From: Xanthobacteraceae bacterium
GTDB taxonomy: Bacteria > Pseudomonadota > Alphaproteobacteria > Rhizobiales > Xanthobacteraceae
Direction of reading: 5' to 3'
Assembly (NCBI GenBank): GCA_030040825.1
Contig: JASHSY010000370.1
Location: 1-17,745 of the forward strand
Length of the DNA: 17,745 bases
Positions 1 to 6,557 of this stretch are shown one piece after another; the stretch's first letter is position 1; each line of letters opens with the position of its first letter. The notes under the pieces were generated by a model, which saw nothing but the letters and a program-made list of their open reading frames with translations, did no database searches and was not told the DNA's origin. A program made the translations under genes and the position numbers.

Positions 1-102
1 GCGCGTGATCGCAAGCTTGTCAGCGAGGGTAAAATCGACGCCGTTGGTCTGCGCACCATCGCGCAGCGTAGTATCGAACAAATAAAGCCGTTCGCGGGAC
101 AT
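1..102 (-). CDS. cimA: Citramalate synthase, N-terminal fragment
   Basis: Only the first 34 codons are present; the gene continues beyond the left edge. The translation begins MSRERLYLFDTTLRDGAQ, the opening of citramalate synthases of the isopropylmalate-synthase-like family (HMGL-like TIM barrel). The FDTTLRDG motif carries the catalytic Arg-Asp pair and a metal ligand. By family knowledge the enzyme condenses acetyl-CoA with pyruvate to citramalate, an entry to 2-oxobutyrate and isoleucine. The ATG is preceded by a purine-rich GAAGGTCGGTG. The upstream 34-aa frame ends 9 bases before it, so this looks like the distal gene of the cysS operon. The fragment is too short to exclude a close paralogue, but the opening is very characteristic. 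Confidence 0.88.
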   Translation of the reverse strand, partial: MSRERLYLFDTTLRDGAQTNGVDFTLADKLAITR

Positions 103-111
103 CACCGACCT

Positions 112-216
112 TCACCAGAGATAATAATTGGAGGCGAGCGCCACCGCGAGCACGATGGCGATCACTGCAACGACGAGGTGATGCGTCCGGAGCCCAAGGA
201 ACGTTTCGCGCTGCAT
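112..216 (-). CDS. 34-aa single-span membrane protein
   Basis: This 35-codon frame (ATG to TGA) fills the gap between the 40-aa membrane protein and cimA. The translation starts MQRETFLGLRTHHLVVAV and continues as one unbroken hydrophobic stretch (about residues 13-28) ending in SNYYLW. The short basic N-terminus suggests an N-in single-pass inner-membrane peptide. The start lies 5 bases after the stop of the preceding gene, and the stop lies 9 bases before cimA, so it fits an operon without slack. The Shine-Dalgarno is weak (GGGG about 11 bases upstream), so translation may be coupled to the preceding frame. No family is recognised. It could be chance, but length, hydrophobicity and packing all agree with a real small gene. 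Confidence 0.6.
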   Translation of the reverse strand: MQRETFLGLRTHHLVVAVIAIVLAVALASNYYLW

Positions 217-221
217 CTGCG

Positions 222-344
222 CTAACCCCGATAAAGCCGAAGGACGGTGTAGAGCGTTACGATAAGGGCCACCGCGATCACGCCATATTTGAGCACGAGA
301 TAATAAAGCCAGTGGCGCTGGAACGGTATGTCGTCGCGTTTCAC
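222..344 (-). CDS. 40-aa single-span membrane protein (GTG start)
   Basis: The frame can be extended upstream to an ATG at 407, but that would overlap the acetyltransferase by 67 bases. The GTG at 344 fits better: it forms a GTGA overlap with the acetyltransferase stop and sits 7 bases after a strong GGGGAGGG ribosome site. The product starts VKRDDIPFQRHWLYYLV and has one hydrophobic segment (about residues 13-35) ending in a basic LRLYRG tail. It resembles small uncharacterised membrane proteins of alphaproteobacteria; no function is known to me. It is followed 5 bases later by a second micro-membrane protein, so the two may form a pair. Confidence 0.7.
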   Translation of the reverse strand: MKRDDIPFQRHWLYYLVLKYGVIAVALIVTLYTVLRLYRG

Positions 345-856
345 GATGCCCTCCCCTTTACCGCCGCGGCCGCGAGCGACTTTATCATCGTGGTGTTGGC
401 GAGCCATTCGCCGCCGAGCGCGACCGTGTTGCGCGTCTTCGCCGCATAGCCGCGCCGTTCGAAAAAGCCGCGCGCGGAGTCGCTGGCGTCGACGGCGAGT
501 TGTTTCGCACCGCGAGCGGTGGCGAGTTTTTCCAGCGCGTCACAGAGCATGGCGGCGGCTCCCTGCCCGCCGGCGGCTGGATGCACGTAGAGCATATCGA
601 TTTTGCTGTTGTCCGCGAGCGCCGCGAATCCGACCGCGGCACCGCCCAACGTCGCGACCAAAGTCAGCTCGCCGGCAAGCCGCGCGCCGAACTCTTCCTC
701 GTCGTCGACGGCGGATGCCCACGCGCCCTGCTGCGCCTCGCTGTAATCGTCAGCGGTCAATTGTTCGACACTGGCGCGAAAGATTTCCGCCAGCAGCGGT
801 ATGTCCGCTGGCAGCATCGGCCGCATGGCGAGCTTTTCTTGAGCACGCGAGCTCAT
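341..856 (-). CDS. GNAT-family N-acetyltransferase
   Basis: The 171-aa protein has the GNAT fold signature: a beta-strand plus acetyl-CoA-binding loop at about residues 86-105 (IDMLYVHPAAGGQGAAAML, the Q-x-x-G/A-x-A phosphate loop) and a C-terminal motif B region (SARGFFERRGY, about 127-137). Members move an acetyl group from acetyl-CoA to an amine; the substrate cannot be read here. It resembles the YafP-like single-domain proteins. The start overlaps the cysS stop by four bases (ATGA) and has GGGAGG eight bases upstream, so co-translation with cysS is likely. An inner ATG at residue 11 is possible but has less support. Confidence 0.88.
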   Translation of the reverse strand: MSSRAQEKLAMRPMLPADIPLLAEIFRASVEQLTADDYSEAQQGAWASAVDDEEEFGARLAGELTLVATLGGAAVGFAALADNSKIDMLYVHPAAGGQGAAAMLCDALEKLATARGAKQLAVDASDSARGFFERRGYAAKTRNTVALGGEWLANTTMIKSLAAAAVKGRAS

Positions 857-2277
857 CGGGCGACCTCCCAGGTCGTGCCATCCTTGGTGTCTTTGAGCAC
901 CACGCCCATTTTGGCGAGCTCGTCGCGGATGCGGTCGGATTCCTTGAAGTCTCGGCTTTTGCGCGCGGCGTTGCGCGCCTCGATCAAGCCGACAACCTTG
1001 CGTTCATCGATGTCCGTCGAAGCGAGGCGGCACGCTTGCCATTGTTCAGACGTGGATTGCAACAAGCCGAGCAATCCGGCGCTGGCCTTGAGGCTCGCCG
1101 CCGCAGGCTTCGCACCCTTGGCGGCCTCACCGCGCAGTTCGTGCAGGGCCACAAGTGCCCGCGGTGTATTGAGATCGTCCGCCAATGCATCGATCGTATC
1201 CGCGCACAACAAACCCGGCGCCGCACCGCCGGTCAGTGCATACCAATGATCGAGCGTCGTTTGCGCTTCGCGCAGGCCTGCAACGGTCCAGTTGATCGGC
1301 TGGCGATAATGAGTCTGCAGCATTGTCAGCCGCACCGCTTCGCCCGGCCAGTCTTTCAACAACTCGCGGATGGTCACGAAATTTCCGGCCGACTTCGCCA
1401 TCTTCTCGCCTTCGACCTGCAAGAAGCCGTTGTGCATCCAATAATTCGCCATCACCGGCGTATGGAAGGCGCAGCGCGATTGCGCGATCTCGTTCTCATG
1501 GTGCGGGAAGACGAGATCGATGCCGCCGCCGTGGATGTCGAACGTCTCGCCGAGAAATTTCCATGACATCGCCGAGCATTCGATATGCCAGCCGGGCCGG
1601 CCCGGCGTCTTGATGCCGGCCGGCGACGGCCATGCCGGCTCGGATTTGTTTGCTTTCCCTGTCGCGCCGGCGGCGCTCCCCGCCTCTTGCTTCGACGGCT
1701 TCCACAACACGAAATCCATTGGATCGCGCTTGTATGGCGCGACCTCGACGCGCGCGCCGGCAATCATTTCATCGAGCGAACGGCGCGACAGCCTGCCGTA
1801 GTCCGGCATCGACGCGACGGAAAACAGCACGTTGTCCTCGGCGACATAGGCATTGCCGGACTTCACCAAGCGGTCGATCAGGACGCGCATCTCAGTAATA
1901 TGCTCGGTCGCGCGCGGCTCGTGCGTCGGCGGCAGGCAACCCAGCGCGGCAACATCGTCGTGAAATTGCCGGTCGGTTTTTTCGGTGACCTTACGGATCG
2001 CTTCGTTGAGCGGCAAAGTCGGGAATTCTTCCGCCGCGCGCGCGTTGATCTTGTCGTCCACGTCAGTGATGTTGCGCACATAGGTGACGTGATCGGCGCC
2101 GTAGACGTGCCGCAGGAACCGGAACAGCACGTCGAACACGATCACCGGCCGCGCGTTGCCGATATGGGCGAAATCGTAGACCGTCGGGCCGCATACATAC
2201 ATGCGCACATTCGACGGATCGAGCGGGCGGAACACCCGCTTCTCGCGCGTCAGCGTATCGTAGAGCTTCAGATCCAT
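853..2277 (-). CDS. cysS: Cysteinyl-tRNA synthetase
   Basis: The 474-aa class Ia aminoacyl-tRNA synthetase charges tRNA-Cys in the cytoplasm. Visible marks are the HIGH-type HIGN (residues 38-41), the KMSKS-type KMAKS (292-296), and zinc/cysteine-binding positions C29, C234, H259 and E263, by analogy with the E. coli enzyme. The DIHGGGIDLVFPHHENE block is intact. It is slightly longer than E. coli CysS (461 aa), in part because of an Ala/Gly-rich insertion at about residues 197-212, just before the WPSP...GRPGWHIECS segment. The Shine-Dalgarno in front of the ATG is weak, and a 13-codon upstream frame with a better ribosome site overlaps the start. First gene of the leftward operon. Confidence 0.98.
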   Translation of the reverse strand: MDLKLYDTLTREKRVFRPLDPSNVRMYVCGPTVYDFAHIGNARPVIVFDVLFRFLRHVYGADHVTYVRNITDVDDKINARAAEEFPTLPLNEAIRKVTEKTDRQFHDDVAALGCLPPTHEPRATEHITEMRVLIDRLVKSGNAYVAEDNVLFSVASMPDYGRLSRRSLDEMIAGARVEVAPYKRDPMDFVLWKPSKQEAGSAAGATGKANKSEPAWPSPAGIKTPGRPGWHIECSAMSWKFLGETFDIHGGGIDLVFPHHENEIAQSRCAFHTPVMANYWMHNGFLQVEGEKMAKSAGNFVTIRELLKDWPGEAVRLTMLQTHYRQPINWTVAGLREAQTTLDHWYALTGGAAPGLLCADTIDALADDLNTPRALVALHELRGEAAKGAKPAAASLKASAGLLGLLQSTSEQWQACRLASTDIDERKVVGLIEARNAARKSRDFKESDRIRDELAKMGVVLKDTKDGTTWEVAR

Positions 2278-2309
2278 CGTCGAATCAAATCCATGCCGAA
2301 TTTGGACAT
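2268..2309 (-). other. Possible upstream leader ORF overlapping the cysS start
   Basis: This 13-codon frame, MSKFGMDLIRRWI plus TGA, has an AAGG ribosome-site-like sequence five bases before its ATG. It ends ten bases inside cysS, in another frame, so the cysS ATG lies just before its stop codon. The cysS start itself has only a poor Shine-Dalgarno, so reinitiation or coupling is conceivable. No cysteine codons are present, so it is not a classical attenuator leader. The frame is too short to distinguish from chance. Confidence 0.2.
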
Positions 2310-2623
2310 TACGCCTTCGGCCTGCTGGCCGGGCGTGTCCACAATCTCGACGATGAGAAAAGACGGCCGCAGCCAGCGTTTGACGCTAGCGAATAATCTC
2401 CGGGCGAATGCCGCCGATGCAGATAAGGCCGTTCATGGCGCGCACAATGGTCGAGGACGGCCATGCCGTCAAGCCTTTGTTTCCGCCCGCCGAATCGACC
2501 CTTAGCGGACGGCTGTATCTGCTTCCCGCACTGGGTTAACGCGGTCTTAACCGCACCGTCGCATTCTTCCTGTTCAGTGCATCCCGAAGTTTTGGCGCCG
2601 GGACGGCGCCGATTGGGGGTTCC
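2278..2623. other. Divergent intergenic region, cysS / secreted protein
   Basis: There are 346 bases between the diverging starts. Frames that run through it on either strand are continuations of antisense frames of cysS or of the small secreted gene and show no family resemblance. Three things can be pointed out: a CtrA-type dyad at 2534-2552 near the plus-strand gene, a 16-codon minus frame at 2386-2436 reading MNGLICIGGIRPEIIR, and a 13-codon minus frame at 2268-2309 that overlaps the cysS start. No clear sigma-70 hexamer pair was found for either gene. Confidence 0.6.
2534..2552. promoter_or_regulatory. CtrA-type box, TTAA-N7-TTAAC
   Basis: The sequence GGTTAACGCGGTCTTAACC contains TTAA (2536-2539), seven bases, then TTAAC (2547-2551). 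This matches exactly the consensus of the alphaproteobacterial cell-cycle regulator CtrA. It is also a perfect 6-7-6 dyad. It ends 71 bases before the ATG of the secreted-protein gene and about 257 bases before cysS, so the former is the more likely target. I saw no other pair of TTAA tetramers with this spacing in the window. Binding itself is inferred. Confidence 0.5.
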
Positions 2624-2935
2624 ATGCGTTCCACGATCGCGGTCCTGGCTTTTGCCGCCATCCTGTTTGGTGCGACGACCGCGCAAGCGGAAAAGCGCAT
2701 CTTCATCATCGCCAACAACGCGGACGGCTATGGCGTCAATCGTTGCCTCGCTTCCGGCGCGGCTTGCGGCGAGGCGGCGGCGAATTCCTATTGCCGCTCG
2801 CACGAATTCGGCGCGGCGTTGTCGTTCCGTAAAGTCGATCGCGATGAAATCACCGGCGCGATCCCGCAGAGCGGTCCTGGCTCCTGCCACGGTACAAATT
2901 GCGACAACTTCGTCGCCATCACCTGCACACGATAA
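2624..2935 (+). CDS. Small secreted six-cysteine protein
   Basis: The 103-aa product has a clear Sec signal peptide (hydrophobic core about residues 5-16, cleavage expected after AQA at residue 22). The mature domain of about 81 residues has six cysteines at positions 41, 48, 57, 88, 93 and 101, an even number consistent with three disulfides in the periplasm. It looks like a conserved hypothetical protein of Hyphomicrobiales that I recognise by its IIANNADGYGVNRCLASG-type core, but I know of no function. The ATG is preceded by a GGGGG run about five bases upstream. It is a monocistronic unit with its own CtrA-type box upstream and two hairpins downstream. Confidence 0.8.
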   Translation: MRSTIAVLAFAAILFGATTAQAEKRIFIIANNADGYGVNRCLASGAACGEAAANSYCRSHEFGAALSFRKVDRDEITGAIPQSGPGSCHGTNCDNFVAITCTR

Positions 2936-2943
2936 TCCGAGAT

Positions 2944-2977
2944 TCGTCACGCCCGCTCTCCGTGACGGGCGTGACGA
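2944..2977. repeat. 12-bp inverted repeat (hairpin)
   Basis: TCGTCACGCCCG at 2944-2955 is perfectly complementary in reverse to 2966-2977, with a 10-base loop. It begins nine bases after the stop of the secreted-protein gene. No T-run follows, so alone it is a weak intrinsic terminator; it may protect the 3' end or act with the next hairpin. The loop contains a second CGTGAC, which allows an alternative, shorter stem. Confidence 0.6.
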
Positions 2978-2986
2978 TGTGGGATG

Positions 2987-3016
2987 AATTAGGGCGCCTC
3001 CACCGGCGCCCTAATT
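2987..3016. terminator. Bidirectional intrinsic terminator between convergent genes
   Basis: A perfect 12-bp inverted repeat (AATTAGGGCGCC at 2987-2998 with 3005-3016) has a six-base loop and is followed on the plus strand by TTCTT, together giving a TAATTTTCTT tail. It ends the secreted-protein transcript and, read on the minus strand, the DUF2783 operon. The stop codon of the DUF2783 gene (3011-3013) lies inside the right arm. The A/T bases at both stem ends give a short U-tract in either direction. Confidence 0.82.
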
Positions 3017-3214
3017 TTCTTGCCCAGCGCTTTTCGCCAGCGCAATCGCCTCTTGCAGCACGCCGAGATCGCCGATGTGATTGGCAAGGATGAGAACGAG
3101 CCTGCTGTCGAACTCGGCCGCTTGCGTTTCGGTTAAATTGCGTCGCGCCTGCACCAGCGCGAGATAGGCGGCGTCGGGATCGGAAAATCGCGAGGCGGTA
3201 ACGAGTTTCGGCAT
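3011..3214 (-). CDS. DUF2783 family protein
   Basis: The frame is open from 3415, but the start is taken at 3214. That ATG comes 5 bases after the monooxygenase stop, has AAGGTGAA upstream, and gives the 67-aa length usual for the family. The product starts MPKLVTASRFSDPDAAYLAL and has the characteristic core RLVLILANHIGD, recognised as DUF2783. By established context these small, mainly helical proteins are encoded next to FAD-dependent aromatic monooxygenases. Their role is unknown; an accessory or partner function for the upstream flavoprotein is an inference from gene order. Last gene of the three-gene operon. Confidence 0.85.
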   Translation of the reverse strand: MPKLVTASRFSDPDAAYLALVQARRNLTETQAAEFDSRLVLILANHIGDLGVLQEAIALAKSAGQEN

Positions 3215-3219
3215 CGGCT

Positions 3220-4827
3220 TCACCTTTGCAAGGCACGCATATGCGCGCGCGCAATCGCGGCGGCGTTGAAACCGCGCCAGCGCGCGCACAAATGCTGGTC
3301 GGGGCGCACGAGATAAGCGGTCCCCGGCGTCGCGTCGAAGCGTGACGCGAACAATCCCTCTCGATCCTGGAGGTCTTCGCCGACAACCGTGAGCTTGATG
3401 CCGTGGGGCGCGCATAGGCGCGCCTCACGGCCGGCGTCGCCCACATAGATCAGCTCAAAACCGCCGCTGAGGCTCTCCACCAGATGAGTTTCGGTGCCGT
3501 CACGCCGGATCAACGGTGCGTCGGGCAGCGGCGCGCCAAGCTTGGCCGTGCCGGCAAAGACGTCCTCGTCCGGCGTCGACAGTGGTGTGTCGTAAACTTT
3601 CGGCAGCGACAGCCGCCCGGAGTTGATCATGCGGCGGGCGAATTCGGCTTTGGGCGCCAGAGCCAGCACCGCGTCGCGCAGGCGCCGCTCGGCGCCCGAA
3701 TGCGGCGACATGAAATCGGTCGAGCGGGTCGAGTGACCGATATTCTCGTCCGCCGCCTGGATGCGCTCGAGATCATAACTTTCGATCAACGCCGCCCCGC
3801 CCTCCCCGTTGAGCACAGCGGCGAGCTTCCACGCTAGGTTTTCCGAGTCTTGGATGCCGGAATTGGCGCCGCGGGCTCCGAACGGCGAAACCTGATGCGC
3901 GGCGTCGCCGACAAAGATCACACGGCCATGCACGAACCGGTCGAGCCGGCGGCAGTTGAATGTGTAGATCGACACCCATTCCAATTCGTAAACATGCGGC
4001 TTGAGCACTTTGTCGAGCCGCGCGCGGACACGATCCGGCTCCTGCTCGGCGCGCGCGTCGGCGTCGGGACCGAGCTGCAAGTCGATGCGCCAGACGTCAT
4101 CAGGCTGCCGGTGCATGAGCGCTGATTGTCCGGAATGAAAACTCGGCGCAAACCAGAAACGCCGCTCAGTTGGGAAATCGGCCGCCATGTGGACGTCGGC
4201 TATCAGGAACTTATCCTCGAAGGTGACGCCCGAGAATTCGAGGCCGAGCAGGCCGCGAATGGTGGAGCGCGCGCCGTCGGCGGCGATCAGCCAATTTGCG
4301 TCGAGCCGATAGGGCCCATCCGGAGTCTCCACGGTCAAGCGTGCGCCGTCGTTGAGCTGATCGACGCTGACAACGCGGTTCTTCCATCGTAGATCGATCA
4401 ACTCGAATTCCAGTGCACGATCGACCAGTGCCTTTTCCAGATAATATTGCTGGAGGTTGATGAAAGCCGGCATTTTGTGTCCTGCTTCCGGCAACAGATC
4501 GAAAGAGAACAAAAGCTCGTCGCCGCTGAATACTTTGCCGACCTTCCAGGTGACGCCGCGCCGGACGAGGCGCTCGCCGACCCCCAGCCGATCGAGGATT
4601 TCCAAAGTCCGCTTTGACCAGCAGATGCCACGTGAGCCTTCGCCGATACGATCCGCATCGTCGAGCAGCACGACCGGCACGCCGCGCTGGGCAAGATCGA
4701 TCGCGGCCGTAAGCCCAACCGGTCCAGCCCCGACCACCACGACAGGACGGCGTGCGACAGCGGCTCCTTTTTGATCGCGCGAGCGGCGATAGTCGTAGCG
4801 ATAGATCGTCTTGCGGGCTTCGCTCAT
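3220..4827 (-). CDS. FAD-dependent aromatic monooxygenase (MhpA-like)
   Basis: The 535-aa protein belongs to the class A flavoprotein hydroxylases (PheA/TfdB/MhpA group). An N-terminal Rossmann motif binds FAD (GAGPVGL, residues 33-39, followed by an acidic LLDD), a DG motif is present (LIAADGARSTIRG), and so is the GD motif (VIFVGDAAHQVSPFGARGANSGIQD) near the middle. The last roughly 120 residues form the thioredoxin-like C-terminal domain of the phenol-hydroxylase type. Family members use NAD(P)H and O2 to hydroxylate a phenolic ring. The substrate is not readable; 3-hydroxyphenylacetate- or 3-hydroxybenzoate-like compounds are guesses from the nearby zeta-class isomerase. It starts one base after the MBL-fold gene ends, so the two are co-transcribed. 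Confidence 0.9.
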   Translation of the reverse strand: MSEARKTIYRYDYRRSRDQKGAAVARRPVVVVGAGPVGLTAAIDLAQRGVPVVLLDDADRIGEGSRGICWSKRTLEILDRLGVGERLVRRGVTWKVGKVFSGDELLFSFDLLPEAGHKMPAFINLQQYYLEKALVDRALEFELIDLRWKNRVVSVDQLNDGARLTVETPDGPYRLDANWLIAADGARSTIRGLLGLEFSGVTFEDKFLIADVHMAADFPTERRFWFAPSFHSGQSALMHRQPDDVWRIDLQLGPDADARAEQEPDRVRARLDKVLKPHVYELEWVSIYTFNCRRLDRFVHGRVIFVGDAAHQVSPFGARGANSGIQDSENLAWKLAAVLNGEGGAALIESYDLERIQAADENIGHSTRSTDFMSPHSGAERRLRDAVLALAPKAEFARRMINSGRLSLPKVYDTPLSTPDEDVFAGTAKLGAPLPDAPLIRRDGTETHLVESLSGGFELIYVGDAGREARLCAPHGIKLTVVGEDLQDREGLFASRFDATPGTAYLVRPDQHLCARWRGFNAAAIARAHMRALQR

Positions 4828-4828
4828 G

Positions 4829-5779
4829 TCAGCCGCGCAGCGCCGCCCACATGGCGCGATCGCGCTCAGCCGTCCAGATCACCGGATGTTCAATGCCGTT
4901 CGCTTCGTCGTAGGCGCGCGAGACATTGAACGGCATGCAATGTTCATAAATGGCGAAGTTTGCAAACTTCCGATCCATCACCGCGCGGGCGGCGCGATAG
5001 GTCTCGTTGAGGGAGCGGCCTTTGCCAGCGCTCTCGGCCACTACGTTATACAGCGTGGTGAGAAAATCCGCGGTGAGCGCGATGCCGTCGGCTACTTGCT
5101 GAGGTGTTTTCAGTGCCGCGCCGCGCCCGGGTACTAAAGCCGCGGCGGAAAATTCCGCCAGGCGATCGAGCGTCGCCGGCCAATCGGTAAAGTGCGCGTC
5201 ACCGCAGTAACAGGCCGAGTGATATTCGACCAGGTCGCCGGAAAATACCACGTTCGCATCCGGAACATAGGCAATGACGTCGCCGGCGGTGTGGCCGCGA
5301 CCGATATGCATGATCCGCACTTCGCGCCTGCCGAGCCAGACCGACATCTCGTCCGGGAAGGTGATCGACGGCCAGGTCAGGCCCGGAATACTTTCGACAG
5401 CGCGGAACAGCCGCGGGAATCGGCCGATTTCCGAATCCATGTCCGCCTGCCCGCGCTCTTCAATCAGAGCCCGCGTCGCCGCCGAGGCAAGAATTTCTGC
5501 GCCGCCAAAAGCGGACGCGCCAAGCACACGCACAGCGTGGTAGTGCGTCAGCAGCACATATTTGATCGGCTTGTCGGTGACTTTGGCAACGCGTTCGATC
5601 ACCTGCCGCGCCATCACCGGGGTCGCCTGCGCGTCGACCACCATCACGCCATCGTCGCCGACAATAATCCCGGAATTCGGGTCACCCTCGGCGGTGAAGG
5701 CATAAAGATCGGGTCCGATAGCGTCGAATGTGATGGTTTTTTCAGCCAGATCGCCGGTCGAGGCAAAATCCGCACCCAT
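4829..5779 (-). CDS. MBL-fold metallo-hydrolase with altered metal site
   Basis: The 316-aa protein has the metallo-beta-lactamase fold. Expected ligands H79 and H81 are present, but the canonical HxHxDH continues as HYHAVR, losing the Asp and His of the second metal site. H163 (GRGHTAGD) and D182 (FSGDLVEYHS) are kept. The place usually filled by PGHG reads PGRG, with R219. A single-metal site (H79, H81, H163, D182) therefore remains possible, while the second is dismantled. No signal peptide is seen. The gene heads the operon with the flavin monooxygenase, has a strong GGGAGGAAA ribosome site, and faces the MarR gene, so it probably serves the same catabolic pathway, perhaps as an esterase, lactonase or thioesterase-like enzyme. 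The true reaction is unknown. Confidence 0.87.
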   Translation of the reverse strand: MGADFASTGDLAEKTITFDAIGPDLYAFTAEGDPNSGIIVGDDGVMVVDAQATPVMARQVIERVAKVTDKPIKYVLLTHYHAVRVLGASAFGGAEILASAATRALIEERGQADMDSEIGRFPRLFRAVESIPGLTWPSITFPDEMSVWLGRREVRIMHIGRGHTAGDVIAYVPDANVVFSGDLVEYHSACYCGDAHFTDWPATLDRLAEFSAAALVPGRGAALKTPQQVADGIALTADFLTTLYNVVAESAGKGRSLNETYRAARAVMDRKFANFAIYEHCMPFNVSRAYDEANGIEHPVIWTAERDRAMWAALRG

Positions 5780-5927
5780 AGCAATTTCCTCCCAGGTGCC
5801 AGTTTATCACGTAACAACCGGATCGACGCAGGCCAAGGCCGCGCCGCCGTTGCGCCGCCTGCCAACTTCAGCCATCTTCGCGCGACTGCGTCGCCATCCA
5901 AGGAACGGCCGGCGCGGAAGGCGCGCC
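5780..5927. promoter_or_regulatory. Divergent control region, MBL operon / marR
   Basis: The 148 bases separate the two diverging starts and should carry both promoters and the MarR operator. The most operator-like stretch is GTTTATCACGTAACAAC (5802-5818), an imperfect dyad around ACGT that sits 23 bases before the MBL ATG. This would be in the right place for repression, but the symmetry is poor and the assignment is only a candidate. No clear -35/-10 pair was found. Confidence 0.35.
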
Positions 5928-6467
5928 ATGGCTTCTCAGCGGGCGATCGAAGGCAAAGGCGGATACGACTTGGATGCCGAGCAGAAGCCTCGCGAGGACG
6001 CGGCGCTTAAGCTCGAGCATTTCTTGCCTTACCAGCTCAACGTTGTATCCAGCCTGGTCTCGCAGGCGCTGTCGCGGGTCTACGCGCGGCGTTACGGCAT
6101 CGGCGTTCCAGAATGGCGGGTGCTGGTGACGCTTGGCCAGTTTGGCGTGATGACCGCGAAAGCGATCGGTGCACACACGCACATGCACAAGACCAAGGTG
6201 TCGCGCGCAGTCGCGCAGATGGAACGGCGGCGGCTGATCGCGCGCCGCGCTAATCGCGACGACATGCGCGAGGCGTTCCTGTCGCTGACAACCTCCGGCC
6301 GAAGCATGTATGAGGAAGTGGCACCGCATGCCACCGAGTTCGCCCGCCGACTGACCGACATACTGACACCGACTGACCGCGATTCATTCAACCGTGCCTT
6401 AAAGCAATTGACGGAACGATCTGCTGAGCTCGTCGCCGAGATCGGCGGCGGAGAAGAGGATGAATAA
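5928..6467 (+). CDS. MarR-family transcriptional regulator
   Basis: The frame is open further upstream to 5730, overlapping the divergent MBL gene, but the ATG at 5928 has GGAAGG close upstream and gives 179 aa, the normal MarR size. The winged helix-turn-helix runs from about residue 57 to 125, with a recognition helix around 86-101 (MHKTKVSRAVAQMERR) and a basic wing (RRANRDDMREAFLSLT). N- and C-terminal helices would form the dimer interface. MarR proteins usually repress a divergent operon and are released by a small phenolic ligand. The position, divergent from the monooxygenase operon and 90 bases before the isomerase, suggests control of both. An identity as an HmgR-like regulator is inferred. 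Confidence 0.88.
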   Translation: MASQRAIEGKGGYDLDAEQKPREDAALKLEHFLPYQLNVVSSLVSQALSRVYARRYGIGVPEWRVLVTLGQFGVMTAKAIGAHTHMHKTKVSRAVAQMERRRLIARRANRDDMREAFLSLTTSGRSMYEEVAPHATEFARRLTDILTPTDRDSFNRALKQLTERSAELVAEIGGGEEDE

Positions 6468-6557
6468 GTACCGACGCAAAATCGGGCGCGTTGTTTGCTG
6501 GCCGCGCTCATTGCGATCGTCAATTCAATGGCGGCCTAAAACCTCGGACGGGCTAGC

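Noticed and set aside
328..1566. 412-codon plus-strand open frame
   Set aside because: Antisense to the acetyltransferase and cysS, Arg-rich with no domain; typical shadow frame in high-GC DNA.
1585..2505. 306-codon plus-strand open frame running into the cysS upstream gap
   Set aside because: Mostly antisense to cysS, with no recognisable motif or ribosome site.
2309..2950. 213-codon minus-strand frame across the intergenic gap and the secreted-protein gene
   Set aside because: Covers a gene with a clear signal peptide on the other strand; composition is that of an antisense shadow.
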